Source: Plantago major (lineage: Eukaryota; Streptophyta; Magnoliopsida; Lamiales; Plantaginaceae). Taken from it: a stretch of DNA of 64,000 bases. How positions within the stretch are numbered: the stretch's first letter is position 1; each line of letters opens with the position of its first letter. Made by a program: the position numbers and the translations under genes. Below the pieces are notes generated by a model, which saw nothing but the letters and a program-made list of their open reading frames with translations, did not search any database and was not told the origin of the DNA. The stretch spans positions 87,436 through 151,435 of the forward strand of contig JAIFAC010000183.1 in assembly GCA_026545765.1 (NCBI GenBank), written 5' to 3'. This document shows positions 11,555 to 21,899 of this stretch, piece after piece.

Positions 11555-12335
11555 TAGGGGTGATCATAAAATCTGAAATCCGATCCGATCCGATGTATTC
11601 GGATCGGATTACAGATTATGATATTTTAGATTCAAAGATTTTCGGATTAATCCGATCCGATCCGTCGGATTTTCGGATTAATCCGAAAATCCAAATTAAT
11701 TAAAAAAAAAAATTCGCCTCGATTAATTAATCCCATCGGTAGCGGGCGAAGTGCGATTGCGAACAAAATAATACATCCTCCTGTTCAATCATTGATGTTC
11801 CATGTAATTAATCCCATGTAGTCTTTGTTCAATCTTGTTCGGTATTGTTCGATTTAGTTTCATTCCTGCGATTCGATTACGCTATTCCAATTCTGTTCCA
11901 TTCCTGCAGTTATGTTGTTCCTTTGATGTTTTGTTGTTCAAGTTTGTTTAGAATGCTGGGAAGTTGGATTTTGTAGTTGTTGGAAATATGCACTTTCTAT
12001 TTTTACTTCAAAGAATGTAATCGACTAGTCGTTATTCTAAACATGAACTACAAACTTTTCGTCTTTGTTGTTTTGGACTTGAAGTAAACTTGTGAACTTT
12101 ATTTTGTTTGTTTTGAATGTCGAACTACTGAACTAGTATTTAATTTGGCTACGAAATGCTATTTCAGTTTTTTTTTTGTTCGGATTATTCGGATTAAATA
12201 CGATCAATCCGAACTTTTTGGATAATCGAAATCCGATCGTTTGGATCGGTTTGGATTGAAACCTACGATCGAAATTTCGGATTGATCCGAACTTCGGATC
12301 GGATTGGATCGGATTAATCCGAACGTGCACCCCTA
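11555..12335. mobile_element. Non-autonomous hAT-type DNA element with perfect 8 bp TSD
   Basis: A 781 bp insert is flanked on both sides by GTCGTTTG (11547-11554 and 12336-12343). It begins TAGGGGTGATCA and ends TGCACCCCTA, short imperfect inverted ends of the hAT type. Inside, both ends are packed with copies of the ATCCGATCCGA / TTCGGATTAATCC type on both strands, likely transposase-binding subterminal repeats. No transposase frame is present. It landed in the RNase H/RT region of Copia 2, so it is younger than that insertion. Confidence 0.88.
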
Positions 12336-12444
12336 GTCGTTTGTTTCTTGGATTTCAATGAGATTAAAGAGTCACGAGAATCTTGCGCCTTTGATGTACC
12401 GCTTTGGTGTCACTACAAGGCCCGATCAACTTCGGAAAAACTCT

Positions 12445-13400
12445 TCAAATGAAAATCATTATAGGCGGAATAGAAAATGCCACATACGGAGCTTGCTTTA
12501 TGTATCGAAGTACATGATGTGCTGCAACTAAGTGTATGGTAGTCGGAGCAGACATATACTGGCTGAGTTTTTGCAAGGCAAAAGAAATATCACAGCGAGT
12601 AATAGTTAAATACCTCATTAAATCGATAAGCATACGTAAACACAGGGATCTTCAAGTGGTATTCCACTATCTTTGTGATTTCTCTTTGGAATCTATAGGT
12701 ATTGGATTTGGTTTGCTGTTGGTATAACCTGTTTCTTTCAATAAATCGAGAGCATATTTTCTCTGACAAACATAAATACCTGTATCATTGCGAGCAACCT
12801 CTAAACCAAGAATATAACGAAGTTCTCCCAGATCTTTAATAGTAAATTTCTCATCTAAAAATTGTTTAACAAACACAGTTTCATCAATGTTGTCACATGC
12901 AAGAATGACATCATCAACATACACAAGTAAACAAGTATAAGATTTATCCGTTGCTTTAATAAAGAATGAAGTATCAGCCTGAGACTGAACATATCCAATA
13001 GACAATAAAGATTCTTGTAGCTTGAAGAACCATTGCACCTTGCTTGTTTAAGTCCATAGAGACTTTTCACAAGCTTACAGACTCTATTGTCTCCTGCTTT
13101 GCAATAACCAGGTGGAGGTGTCATGTAAATCTCCTCACTTAAGTCACCATGAAGAAAGGCAATATTCACATCAAGTTGATGTAAAAACCATATCCTTTAG
13201 CAGCTGCAATGGCTAACAAACACCTGGCAGTAGTTAATTTGATAACATGAGAAAAAGTTTCTAAGTAGTCTAAACCATTTTCCTTAGTATAGCCTTTTGC
13301 TACTAAACGTGCTTTATAACGTTCTATAGTTCCATCTGCCTTAAACTTGACCTTATAAACTCATTTACAACCAATGGTGTGCTTATTCTCTGGTTTTTGA
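12445..13400 (-). pseudogene. Copia 2 reverse transcriptase
   Basis: In minus direction: [20 protein letters not shown] (13110-13170), [13 protein letters not shown], then in another frame [20 protein letters not shown] followed by YVDDVILA (catalytic YVDD near 12915). GELRYILGLEVARNDTGIYV and the RNase H start (YLTITRCDISFALQKLSQ near 12560-12610) follow. Further upstream sequence to about 13400 fits the [15 protein letters not shown] region but needs frame changes. It is broken by frameshifts at about 13030 and 12650. Confidence 0.85.
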
Positions 13401-13762
13401 ACAATATACAAAACTAGTGACTTAAACCTCTCAAGCTCAAGAGAACAATGGGTGATCCCTCTCTTGCTCGAGTAGCCGACGAATTGAAGTGACAAGATCC
13501 CTCTCTTGATCGAGACCCTAATGCGCCTTAGGACACACCTTAGGCGTCCTTAGCGGATTGAAAGTATATCAACACTTGGTTACCTTGAAAATCTTCAATG
13601 CGTACCACGAGCAATGATAGCAGCCTTAAATTAATGAAAAGTGTTGATTTGTAGTACCAGCATATCAAGGAACGGAGCATTACATATTGTATTAGAACCG
13701 AGTCGAGGAGACCTTGACCTAAATGGAGTACGAAATTGGTTGGTCCTGGCAAGAATCGCTTA

Positions 13763-14066
13763 GAGCAACTCCAGCAGTGTTGCAACATGGAGTTGCAACA
13801 CTGCTGGACCTCGATTTGGGACTCCAGCAGAGTCCCAAATCGAGGCCCAGCGCTGGGGCGCTGGGACTCGCCCCAGATTTTAAAAGGAAATGAGAAAAGA
13901 AAATGAAATGATTAATTAAGTTTGAAAGAAATGTTAAAAGAAAATAGATTTTGGGTCTCACTGTTGGAGTAGAGAATTGTGAAGAGTTGCAAAGTGAGTT
14001 GCAGTGAGTGGAATGCTGACGTGGCGGAGAGTGGGTTGCAGAGAGTTGCAACTGCTGGAGATGACC
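13763..14066. mobile_element. Harbinger/Tourist-type MITE
   Basis: 304 bp with ends GAGCAACTCCAGCAG and CTGCTGGAGATGACC (12 of 15 bases pair as inverted repeats), flanked by TTA on both sides (13760-13762, 14067-14069). The matching place in unit 2 near 20172 has a single TTA and no insert, so the empty site is preserved there. The first 100 bp is G+C-rich and palindromic (AGTGTTGCAACATGGAGTTG and neighbours). An open frame crossing it is a by-product. Confidence 0.82.
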
Positions 14067-14302
14067 TTAGATGTTGTGTGATCATTTAAGAGGAGTGATT
14101 TTGCTCCACATTTTACATTGATTATTACATTAAATGTAATTTACCCATGTTGATGTTTTACATCCTCAAACTTACCCTGATAATTACAACTAATTAATCC
14201 ATATAAACGAAGTAGATTCTCATGACCTCAAAATGTCCTGTTTTAATAAATACAAAAGCAAAGCCATATCTTCCAACATTAAACTTTTCTTGGCTCAGGA
14301 AC

Positions 14303-14310
14303 TATATAAA
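14303..14310 (+). promoter_or_regulatory. TATA box of inhibitor gene 1
   Basis: TATATAAA lies 55 bp before the chosen ATG and recurs in the same context (TATATAAAGGCGAGCAATG) before inhibitor gene 2. Spacing leaves a leader of about 25-30 bases. This conserved box also rules out the longer in-frame start at 14233, which lies upstream of it. Confidence 0.7.
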
Positions 14311-14364
14311 GGCGAGCAATGTACATTGTTTAGCCACACCAAGATCTTGAAAATTCACTTGAAA

Positions 14365-14637
14365 ATGGGAACAATATGGACTCCTTATCCGGGTTGCCAA
14401 GATGGAGGATGCCGTGATCCCGAATGCTGCAAGTTAGGTGGTCTTCTCAAGTCGGCCTGGCCGGAGGTTGTTGGCATGCATGATTATCAGGCAATTGATA
14501 AAATCAAGAGGGAGAATACACATGTTGGCATTGTCATCATTCTGAGGCGTTCCTTGCGCACTCATATTTGCTGCAACCGTGTGTTTCTTGTTCTTGACCG
14601 CTTTAATCGTGTAATAGAAACTCCTACCGTTGGTTAG
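14365..14637 (+). CDS. Potato inhibitor I family serine protease inhibitor, copy 1
   Basis: 90 residues, no introns, no signal peptide visible. The family core is clear: KSAWPEVVG (residues 29-37), the helix KIKREN, then the reactive loop and the strand NRVFLVLD, ending ETPTVG. Such proteins block serine proteases of insects, microbes or the plant itself by a rigid loop. Odd points: an N-terminal extension MGTIWTPYPG with cysteines at 11, 16, 21 and 22; the loop reads LRTHICCNRV where members such as eglin c have VTLDLRYNRV. This puts Thr at P1, His at P1' and Cys in place of the first loop-supporting Arg. The start is chosen because it is shared with copy 2 and lies just behind the TATA box. 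The family call is firm; the target protease is unknown. Confidence 0.85.
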   Translation: MGTIWTPYPGCQDGGCRDPECCKLGGLLKSAWPEVVGMHDYQAIDKIKRENTHVGIVIILRRSLRTHICCNRVFLVLDRFNRVIETPTVG

Positions 14638-14671
14638 GCCTAAAACTAATGTCAGCTAAGTATGTTTCAGT

Positions 14672-14677
14672 AATAAA
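14672..14677 (+). terminator. Polyadenylation signal of inhibitor gene 1
   Basis: AATAAA 35 bases after the stop codon. Copy 2 has the same signal at a similar distance. Confidence 0.5.
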
Positions 14678-15161
14678 GAATGATGTTGTTTGAGTAACAA
14701 AAGAGCTGTCATGTTATAATAAAAGCTTTTGGTTGAGTACAAGTGAGATATAAATTCTTGAAAACTTAAATCTTTGTTTCTTTCGCCATTTTGATTTCCT
14801 TATTATTCGTGATTGGTAATGGAAACAGTTCTGTTTATTGATGCATCAGTACTAAATGGTTGCCTGATGCATGGAAAGATCTGTTTGATGCAAGAACATA
14901 TGTATATCATCAGTTCATGCTATGTCTGGCATTTCTTTGGGAACATCTATTATGACGAAAAGTACTAATAATGAAGAAGTAATAAAAAACCCAAAAACTT
15001 TCCAGTTACATCACAATTCTCAACTGACATTTAAACAAACTTAGATAGAACATTGACAGCTTATAACATTATTACAAACTATGGAAAACACAAATTGCAG
15101 GTTCGTCACATTAGGGCTGGTTAATTATCTTAATTCTCAGCATGTTTTTTTCCACCTTTCT

Positions 15162-15265
15162 TCATGGCTCTACTAGCTGTAAGGAGTTCTCTCGGGCATC
15201 ATCGATTTCAGAGTAGTTTCATCAAACATGTATATGTCTACAATGTTTGATGTTTTTCGCTTATA
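15162..15265 (-). pseudogene. Remnant of WAT1-like last exon
   Basis: About 100 bp match the last 100 bp of exon 7 of the gene at 21900-24313, including the stop region and the stretch encoding the cytosolic tail (plus strand AGTTTCATCAAACATGTAT). The match stops near 15265 and no other exon is found nearby. It is the broken end of the transporter gene in duplication unit 1. A frameshift near 15190 also breaks the tail. Confidence 0.75.
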
Positions 15266-15279
15266 CATAGATTCAAAAT

Positions 15280-15700
15280 TATATGGATTGAAAACTTGAA
15301 CTGCAAAAAGCTAGACGGTTGAATAGTTTCAACTACTCTAGTAGACTGACCTAGATGCACCAGCAATATCAACGTCCCTAGCTAAAACCATACAAGTGTA
15401 TGTGTTGAATTCTCAAACTTTATTTGACGGCTCTTCACTTGCATAACCTAATTGTCTGGACTGTCTCCTCTATATACAGAGCATAAAACGTGCAGAGAAG
15501 AGAGCTTGTGTCGTGAGTCATGTTGCTTTGCCCAAATGAGCCCAAATGTCCTTGACAAACCAAGTCTCTCATATATCTGCTTATCTTTAAGAATCCAACT
15601 ATGCTCATCTTGGTAACTTATTCCTATAATAAACAAAAACTAAAAATGTGGAAAAAGGTTAGATTAATGAATAAAAGCAAAATATATAAAATAGAAAATT
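15280..15700. other. No gene seen
   Basis: AT-rich sequence between the WAT1 scrap and the repeat array. A 62-codon open frame on the minus strand (15448-15636) has no recognisable motif. Confidence 0.4.
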
Positions 15701-16130
15701 AAAGTACACAACATTGTTGGCGCCTGTTGCACACATTTATTGTTGGCTGAAGAAAAAAAAAAAAAAAAAAAAACCTGGACCTTCAGCAACGGGGTCCTTC
15801 CAACAAATATTGAGTTCGTTGCAATTCACCAACAAATTACCAATAAAGCAACAACAAAATATTCTGAGTAAATCTTTTATATGATTAGCGACGAATTACC
15901 AACAAACCATCAACAAATCCGAGATTGCGTTGCATTTGTGTTGATATTCCGTTGCAGAAAGTTTATGAGTTTCCAACAAATTTATGTTCCGTCGTTATTC
16001 CGTTGGAACTAAATTTCAGATTTAACTACTATAAATACCAACGGAAAAACCGTTGGAAACTTTTTTCCACCAACGAAAAATTCCGTTGGAAATTCCTTTG
16101 TTATTTAATAAAAGACAGTTGTAAATTTGT
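15700..16130. repeat. Array of short CCAACGG/CCGTTGG inverted motifs, DNA-transposon-like
   Basis: Many short copies of ACCAACAAA, TTCCGTTGGAA and CCAACGGAAAAACCGTTGG (16038-16056, a perfect hairpin) occur on both strands, after a run of about 21 A near 15753-15773. Such dense small inverted motifs are typical of subterminal repeats of CACTA-type elements. I found no CACTA ends or target duplication, so the class is not proven. Confidence 0.4.
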
Positions 16131-16450
16131 TGCAATTTTGTATGAAGATTCAGAAACTATCAATATTTGTTCAACTAAACAATAAAATACAAAAATACTT
16201 GTTAGACTTGGATATGGTATCCCAAATTCGCCATAGAGAACCCAATGAGTTGGGCATGAATTTGGAATTATTATGTTGAGGTTCAGTAATAATTGCAGGT
16301 TATCAAATGTGGTAATTGGGATATGGATCGATCGACGAAATGCTCTGTTTTCTACTCTGTTCTTGTGCTCTGTTATGTTATGGAAGTGTGTAGTGGGCTG
16401 ATGAAGCTATATATAACTACTTTGGGTAATTGTGGAATTTTTCTTTAGTC
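16130..16450. other. No gene seen
   Basis: AT-rich sequence between the repeat array and the degenerate MITE; no feature recognised. Confidence 0.35.
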
Positions 16451-16499
16451 TAAAATTCACCACAAATAATCTATTTTTTATGCTGTTAGAAAAAATATA

Positions 16500-16830
16500 C
16501 ACCCTATATATATGTGTTGTTTATAATTTATCTAGATACGAATCTTTGTTATCAATAAAATTATCAATATGATTAATTAAAACGTCAATGTTGTTAATAA
16601 AATATATTTTTTTTAATTAAAAAGCACCAGTGTTGAGATCATAAACGTTTTGGTTAATAACATTAATGATTTTCTTGACGACATAAGTCTGTCTGTAAAT
16701 AAGTTATTTAAAAATCGCATCTCAGAAAATTTACTTCACCCTCACTAGTGCAGGTCCTTTATAATATAATTTGTGTTGTATTACTTTTAATTATAATATT
16801 TGCAAACTAATTAGAGAAAGTCCGATGGAG
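16500..16830. mobile_element. Degenerate copy of palindromic MULE-type MITE
   Basis: Shares AACGTTTTGGTTAATAACAT, GATTTTCTTGACGACATA and TCTGTAAATAAGTTATTTA-like blocks with the MITE at 31144-31402. Clear ends and target duplication are not readable, so the limits are approximate. Confidence 0.4.
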
Positions 16831-18823
16831 ACCGTCTTTGAAAGGGATTGACACACATTAGGGTCACAGTATGAAAACTTATAGGTATTTACTAATAACA
16901 TCAACGTTATATTCACATAAAAATGTTGTCATAGTAATTTTTTTATGTTAAAACAGATATGCAAAGTAGTTGTGTAATATAAAATTCCCTTGAAAAGATT
17001 TTCTGATTTTGAAATGACAAACAAAAATATAAATGAAAGATACAAAGTTTTGTGCGGAGTTTCTTGCAAAGTTTCTGCGAAACTGATACAAACTAAAACA
17101 GAACAGAAGTGAATATTTTTAGATGTAGTAAAGAATGCAATGCAGAAAGCTTTGAAAGGCACACGAGATTTATAGTGGTTCAGTGATGTGCACTCAGAGA
17201 TCTCGTTTTTCGTTGTAGAACCTGTAATCTCCTACAATCAAGATTAAATTTATAAGTCGGAAGTCCTCAAATCCACAGTTTATAGAGGAAAGTTGACTCG
17301 GGAGGTCGTTCTCCTCGGACACTTAGCATAAGAACAAACAAATAACGTTTGTAATTAAATGCAGAAAAGTAAACAGATTGATCTCAGACAGAATAATTAA
17401 AACGCAGTAAACCCTAAATTGCTTTGTTATAAATCAATAATGGACAGGCGTAAAGGTTCCCTAACCTCTCTCTGCTATGCTACTCCTAACTACTTAGAAT
17501 CAAACAACGTACTTGCCATCTACAGGTAGCAAAGAAACATGCCAAAAGATCAAGTCGTAGTTAATCCAGACACCCTTACTAAACCAACAATGTGTTGTGT
17601 CACTCAACATGCTATCTTGTCACGTTTTCAGACAAATCACACAGGATTAAGTAAGTCCGTTACCAAGTTGTAGTTAGTAAGGATTTCCCACGTAAAGAGT
17701 CGGACGAATAAAGAACAAACACGAATTATATTTTAAAACTAATTCATTAATATATCACGGTATATAAAGAAGTAGTAAAAGCAGAGTTACGGCAGTTTGC
17801 CTTTACAAAAGAATGTTAGATACTCATAGTAATCTAGAACATGAATCGAAAATCTAAGAAGAAAGGAAGAAGAAGCTCAGTCTCTGATGTCTTCATGCTG
17901 CTGCTTCTAGGGTTTCCTCTTTCTGGGTGCCTGACGACCAGCGGTTTGGGGGTTTCACTTCCCCGAGGACTGGTTCTCTCTCTCTAGGAGAGCTGCTTTG
18001 TGAGCTGTGTGAATTCTGAGACCCCTGAGGTATTATTTATAGGTGAAATCTCGAGCTGAAACAACCATTCTTTAATAAGGAAGGTTTAGGAAGGCGGGCT
18101 CTAGCCTGACAGGCCAACAGAACAGCCCAGGAGATAAATAGAAGGCTGACTGCGGTCGTATGTGGACATGATGGGGCCTTCTGTAGTCCCCAGCGGTGCC
18201 AATCACGATCCTATGATTCGAATTTGTTTTCTTCGTTCTTCAATTTCGGGCTTCGTAACTTCGTTTACTCAAAAAGTGGTCTTCTACAAAGTTGTTGCAT
18301 CTTCAATTATCTTCGCATCGGTTGGTCGCATGACATGTTTTGACTCCTCGAACTCCGTGCAACAGTCAACCCGGCATATTCGCTTCCTTGTCCCAATTTG
18401 GCACAATTATGCCGTTTTGGTGCCTGGAATCGTGCAAATCCTCAAAAACACGATCATGACCTACATAAAACCATAAAATTGGTAATTGACCATAAAAGCG
18501 ATACAAATATTGCATCTAGGGCAAAAGCGAGGGTCTAAAAGTATGCTATATCGCACATTTCATTGTCACATCATTCGGTCAAAACATACCTACGTCCACT
18601 CCCCAAACGTTTACTTTTGGGTATTTTCACTAAGACGTTGAGAGACACTTACAAAACACACAAGCACTCAAAGACACCTCGTCTTTCCCCCTTGCTTACG
18701 TCTAAGCTAACCCCTAGAACAAGTGACTCGTGCAAATTAAGGAGCAATCCGACTCCTTCCCACCGCTAACAACTCTTAGATCTCTTGAATAACATAGATT
18801 AAATAATTGAAACACTCACAGAA
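16830..18823. other. Unclassified intergenic DNA
   Basis: About 2 kb without a convincing gene. The stretch 17160-17300 (GATTTATAGTGGTTCAGTG and following) and 17860-18060 (CTTCTAGGGTTTCCTCTTTC, GAGGTATTATTTATAGG) resemble parts of LTRs, with a leader-like and a TATA-like region. I could not find a matching second copy. A 104-codon plus frame (18162-18476) has no known motif. Around 18560-18790, a C-rich stretch (CACTCCCCAAACG, AAGGAGCAATCCGACTCC) also looks LTR-derived. Confidence 0.3.
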
Positions 18824-18845
18824 CTCTCTCTCTCTCTCTCTCTCT
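18824..18845. repeat. (CT)n microsatellite
   Basis: Eleven CT units in a row. Confidence 0.85.
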
Positions 18846-19493
18846 TTTCTATATAATAAACTCAATGAATATCAATTATAGAGAGCTTTGAAGACAACTC
18901 TTTTTTTCTGACACTTGATATAACTCGTTGTTGTATGCGTTGTTGTCTATCTTCTTCCTTCTCCAGCCTTGAACTCTTTTATAACCCAGAAGAATATGAA
19001 CGTTTGAAGCCAGCGTTAGTGCATTACGAATTGTTGGAAGAATAACGTTATTTCTGGTTTGGAAGAATAGCGTTATTAGTCGACAAAGTCATTTGTCATA
19101 GATGAGGAGAAAATCTCTCTTCTCAACTAATTAATCTCCAAATTAATATTGACTCCTTTAATTGATAATCCTGCAAAAACAAACCATAGAAAACAAAACT
19201 CCAAGAATACACAATTAGAAAACATGTCTAACAATAGGAAATATAATGATACATTTTTAATTTAAGACATGTACTGCTTTTATTATAAAGAAACATACTT
19301 AGTCCATAATTCAATTTGTTTGTTATCATCACATGAATTCATTCAGGTCAACAAGTTGATAATACAAAACAACTTTGAATAACAAACATAAAATGTACTC
19401 TTATAAAACATTGTTGCTACTCATGGTTACAAGAATAGGTATATATATATGTTTTAAATAATATCCCCTCCAGTATGTATGTGTGTGTGTGCT

Positions 19494-19496
<3 letters not shown>

Positions 19497-19541
<45 letters not shown>
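19497..19541. repeat. (TA)n microsatellite
   Basis: About 22 TA units, preceded by a short (GT)n at 19480-19490. Confidence 0.9.
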
Positions 19542-19544
<3 letters not shown>

Positions 19545-20416
19545 TGTAATGCTTCAAGACAAATTTATTAATATGTTTAGTATTTTCTCCATTCAGATCA
19601 ATGCTTCTACCCTGAGTAATTAGTATAGTTTTTTAATACACTTTTCTTAATTATTTTTATAATATGAATTGGGATTAATTTATAGTCAAATATGATTGTA
19701 AAATCAATAAAATCTGGGAAGTTCAACTTGGGACGGAAGTGTATTATATAATCGATATATATTTAGAATGTACTCCATTCATCACAAAGAAACTGTCCGC
19801 GTTTGTCATTGTGGACGTCCTATTAGAGTTCTATATATAGTAATACTTTTATTATTTCCGCACATGGTTTTTGCCGTTGATAAGTGGATTTAGTGTGATT
19901 TCTCCCGTGGATGTAAGCTACTTTGTGTAGCTTAACCACATATATCTTGTGTTCGTTAATTTTTGTTGATTACTTGGCGTAGTTTGATATTTCTGTTTGT
20001 CTGAATCATCGATTGTTCGAATTGGTATTGTTTGAATCGAAATGAATAATGTGAGATGGAGAATTAATAAAACCCATAGCTCAAGAGAACAATGGGTGAT
20101 CCCTCTCTTGCTTTGAGTAGCAATGAATTGAAGCTACAAGATGGTGCATCTCAATCTCAACATTGAATGAAGCGATTACACGTCGTGTAATTTAAGAGGG
20201 GTGATTTTGCTCTATGTAAAGTTTTACATTATAGAATATAACATTAAATATGACTTGCCTATGTTGGCGTTTGACATGTTCAAATTTACGCTGATTATTA
20301 CAACCAATTAATCCATATAAACCAAGTAGATTCTCATGACCTCAAAATGTTATGTTTTAACAAATGCAAGATCCAAGCTATATTTTTCAACAGTGAACTG
20401 TTGTTACCTGAGGACC

Positions 20417-20424
20417 TATATAAA
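20417..20424 (+). promoter_or_regulatory. TATA box of inhibitor gene 2
   Basis: TATATAAA 41 bases before the ATG, in the same context as in copy 1 (followed by GGCGAGCAATG). Confidence 0.7.
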
Positions 20425-20464
20425 GGCGAGCAATGGTACATTGTTTGACACCAAGAACTTGAAA

Positions 20465-20728
20465 ATGGGGACCATATGGAGTCCTTATCCGAGTTGCCAA
20501 GATGGAGGATGCCGAGATTTCGAATGCTGCAAGTTAGGTGGTTTGCTCAAGTCGGCCTGGCCGGAAGTTGTTGGCATGGATCAAAGGAAGGCAATTGTTT
20601 TAATACAGCATGACAATCCCCATGTTGTACGAGGTCATATTCCCTTGCGCGCTCATGTTTGCTGCAACCGCGTCTTTCTTCTACTTGATCGCAATAATCG
20701 TGTCAGGCAAACTCCTACTGTTGATTAG
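20465..20728 (+). CDS. Potato inhibitor I family serine protease inhibitor, copy 2
   Basis: 87 residues, intronless, no signal peptide. It shares the N-terminal extension MGTIWSPYPSC with cysteines at 11, 16, 21 and 22, the core KSAWPEVVG (29-37) and the strand NRVFLLLD. The reactive loop reads LRAHVCCNRV, so by alignment with eglin c the P1 residue is Ala, P1' is His, and the first supporting Arg is again replaced by Cys. Compared with copy 1 the middle (residues 38-62) is strongly changed and three residues shorter, while both ends are nearly identical. That pattern suits change of target specificity. The longer in-frame start at 20336 lies before the TATA box and is rejected. Both copies have open frames, which argues for function, but expression is not shown. 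Confidence 0.85.
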   Translation: MGTIWSPYPSCQDGGCRDFECCKLGGLLKSAWPEVVGMDQRKAIVLIQHDNPHVVRGHIPLRAHVCCNRVFLLLDRNNRVRQTPTVD

Positions 20729-20755
20729 CTAGGCCTAAAACCAATGGCAGCATCT

Positions 20756-20761
20756 AATAAA
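20756..20761 (+). terminator. Polyadenylation signal of inhibitor gene 2
   Basis: AATAAA 28 bases after the stop; another AATAAA follows near 20817. Confidence 0.5.
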
Positions 20762-20939
20762 GAATGTAGGCAGCTCTGTTGTTACTGTTTGCCTAATAAC
20801 AGAGCTGTTATGTTGGAATAAAGATTGCTTGGGTACAAGTGATCCATTTTAGTACCGGAATAAACATTTATAAATTTATAGAGCTTGCAGTCTTTGTCAA
20901 AGAAAAATAAAAGCAAAATTACATGTAATTCGAAGTACT

Positions 20940-21655
20940 ATTTTACAGAAAGAACAATTTCGTGCTCTCTAAACTTGATCATCCATTCGTCAATTTTGAT
21001 CTTAATGACTTTGCTCCAATAGTGTAAACTTGGTACTATTTTGACGATGTACGACCGTCATTTTGTTTCCTTCTCGGTTCTTGGGGGAGAAGAAGTGATG
21101 TCTCGAATCCGTCTTTCGTCCAATATTCTAATCCTTTGGTCAATTGCGTTCGAGTTCGTCAGTTCTCTTCCAGCCAAGAATTCGTGCAATGCGTCTCTTT
21201 CTGATTGGCTGCCTCCATCTTTCCTTTCATGCGTTTGGTCCTTTGTTTCTTTCTTTATAACAGAAGTAGTCCCAATCTTATTCCTGCTTTGCTCAATAGT
21301 ACATAAACTTTTGAATTCTTTGCAATTTAATTCTGTTAAATTGCATCTTTTCGTCCCTTTACTTTCCTTTTTACTAAGAAATTTCCAATAGTACTCTTTC
21401 ATAAAAATGGGTTCGTTTCTGAATTTGACTTTTTTAATTAAATCTTTAAACTTCGTATGCGAATTACTCATAAATAATGTTGGTAAAAAAAATTTAAAAA
21501 ATCATATTATTAAATATTACATTTTAAATTTTCATTATATATTTTTCAAAAATCCATTAGAAGTATCATATGTGAGTAAATTAAACTAAAAGTTGAACGG
21601 TGTTGACTAGAAAAAGTCAAACGGGTAAATGAAGTTGGGACGAAGGGAGTATATG
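20940..21655. other. Insertion private to duplication unit 2, right end Stowaway-like
   Basis: This block has no match in unit 1. Its right end, GGGACGAAGGGAGTATA at about 21636-21652, looks like a Stowaway inverted end with a TA target. I did not find the matching left end. Inside, both strands are open for over 110 codons (21041-21391 plus; 21058-21471 minus, starting MSNSHTKFKDL, lysine- and glutamate-rich), but neither product is recognised. It may be a larger mariner-related element carrying foreign sequence. Confidence 0.35.
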
Positions 21656-21899
21656 TTATCAGTTCATGATATGTCTGGCTTTTCTTTGAGGAATTTGATT
21701 CTGAAGAAAAGAAGTAATAATTAAGATGTTATCGAAAAGTCAAAAACTTTCCAGTTACATAACATTTCTCAACTGGCATGTAAGCAAGCTTAGATTGAAC
21801 ATTGACAGCTTATAACGTTATTGCATATAAGTAAAACACGAATTGTAGGTTCGTGGCGTTAAGGCTGGTTAATTATCTCAGGCATGTTTCCCCCCATCT

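Larger units (their letters stand above)
10931..13430 (-). mobile_element. Truncated second Copia element
   Basis: A 3' LTR (10931-11180) is preceded in transcription sense by a polypurine tract, RNase H and RT. Integrase, gag and the other LTR are missing. The left end of the coding part breaks near 13430, where the inhibitor-gene duplication unit begins. The RT sequence differs from that of the neighbouring SIRE-type element, so this is a separate family. It is interrupted by a hAT-type element at 11555-12335. Confidence 0.85.
13430..15275. repeat. Duplication unit 1 (inhibitor gene plus WAT1 scrap)
   Basis: This segment is colinear with 20070-22020. Shared landmarks are GAGAACAATGGGTGATCCC (13441 and 20087), the promoter stretch before the inhibitor gene (14080-14340 against 20190-20450), the gene itself, and the flank with TATGTCTGGC (14930 and 21671). 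The WAT1 last exon follows (15162-15265 against 21900-22000). Between the landmarks each unit has its own insertions: a MITE here, a 700 bp block in unit 2. The transporter gene is cut off after part of its last exon here. Confidence 0.8.
20070..21890. repeat. Duplication unit 2
   Basis: Colinear with unit 1 (13430-15275) from CTCAAGAGAACAATGGG through the inhibitor gene and its 3' flank into the WAT1-like gene on the other strand. Unit 2 keeps the full transporter gene and the empty site of the unit 1 MITE. It has gained an extra block at about 20940-21655. Confidence 0.8.

Noticed and set aside
13719-14051. 110-codon minus frame
   Set aside because: It lies inside the Harbinger MITE and is made by its palindromic ends.
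14233-14364. 44-residue N-terminal extension of inhibitor 1
   Set aside because: It begins upstream of the TATA box, and the extension in copy 2 (20336-20464) does not match it well; the shared ATG is preferred.
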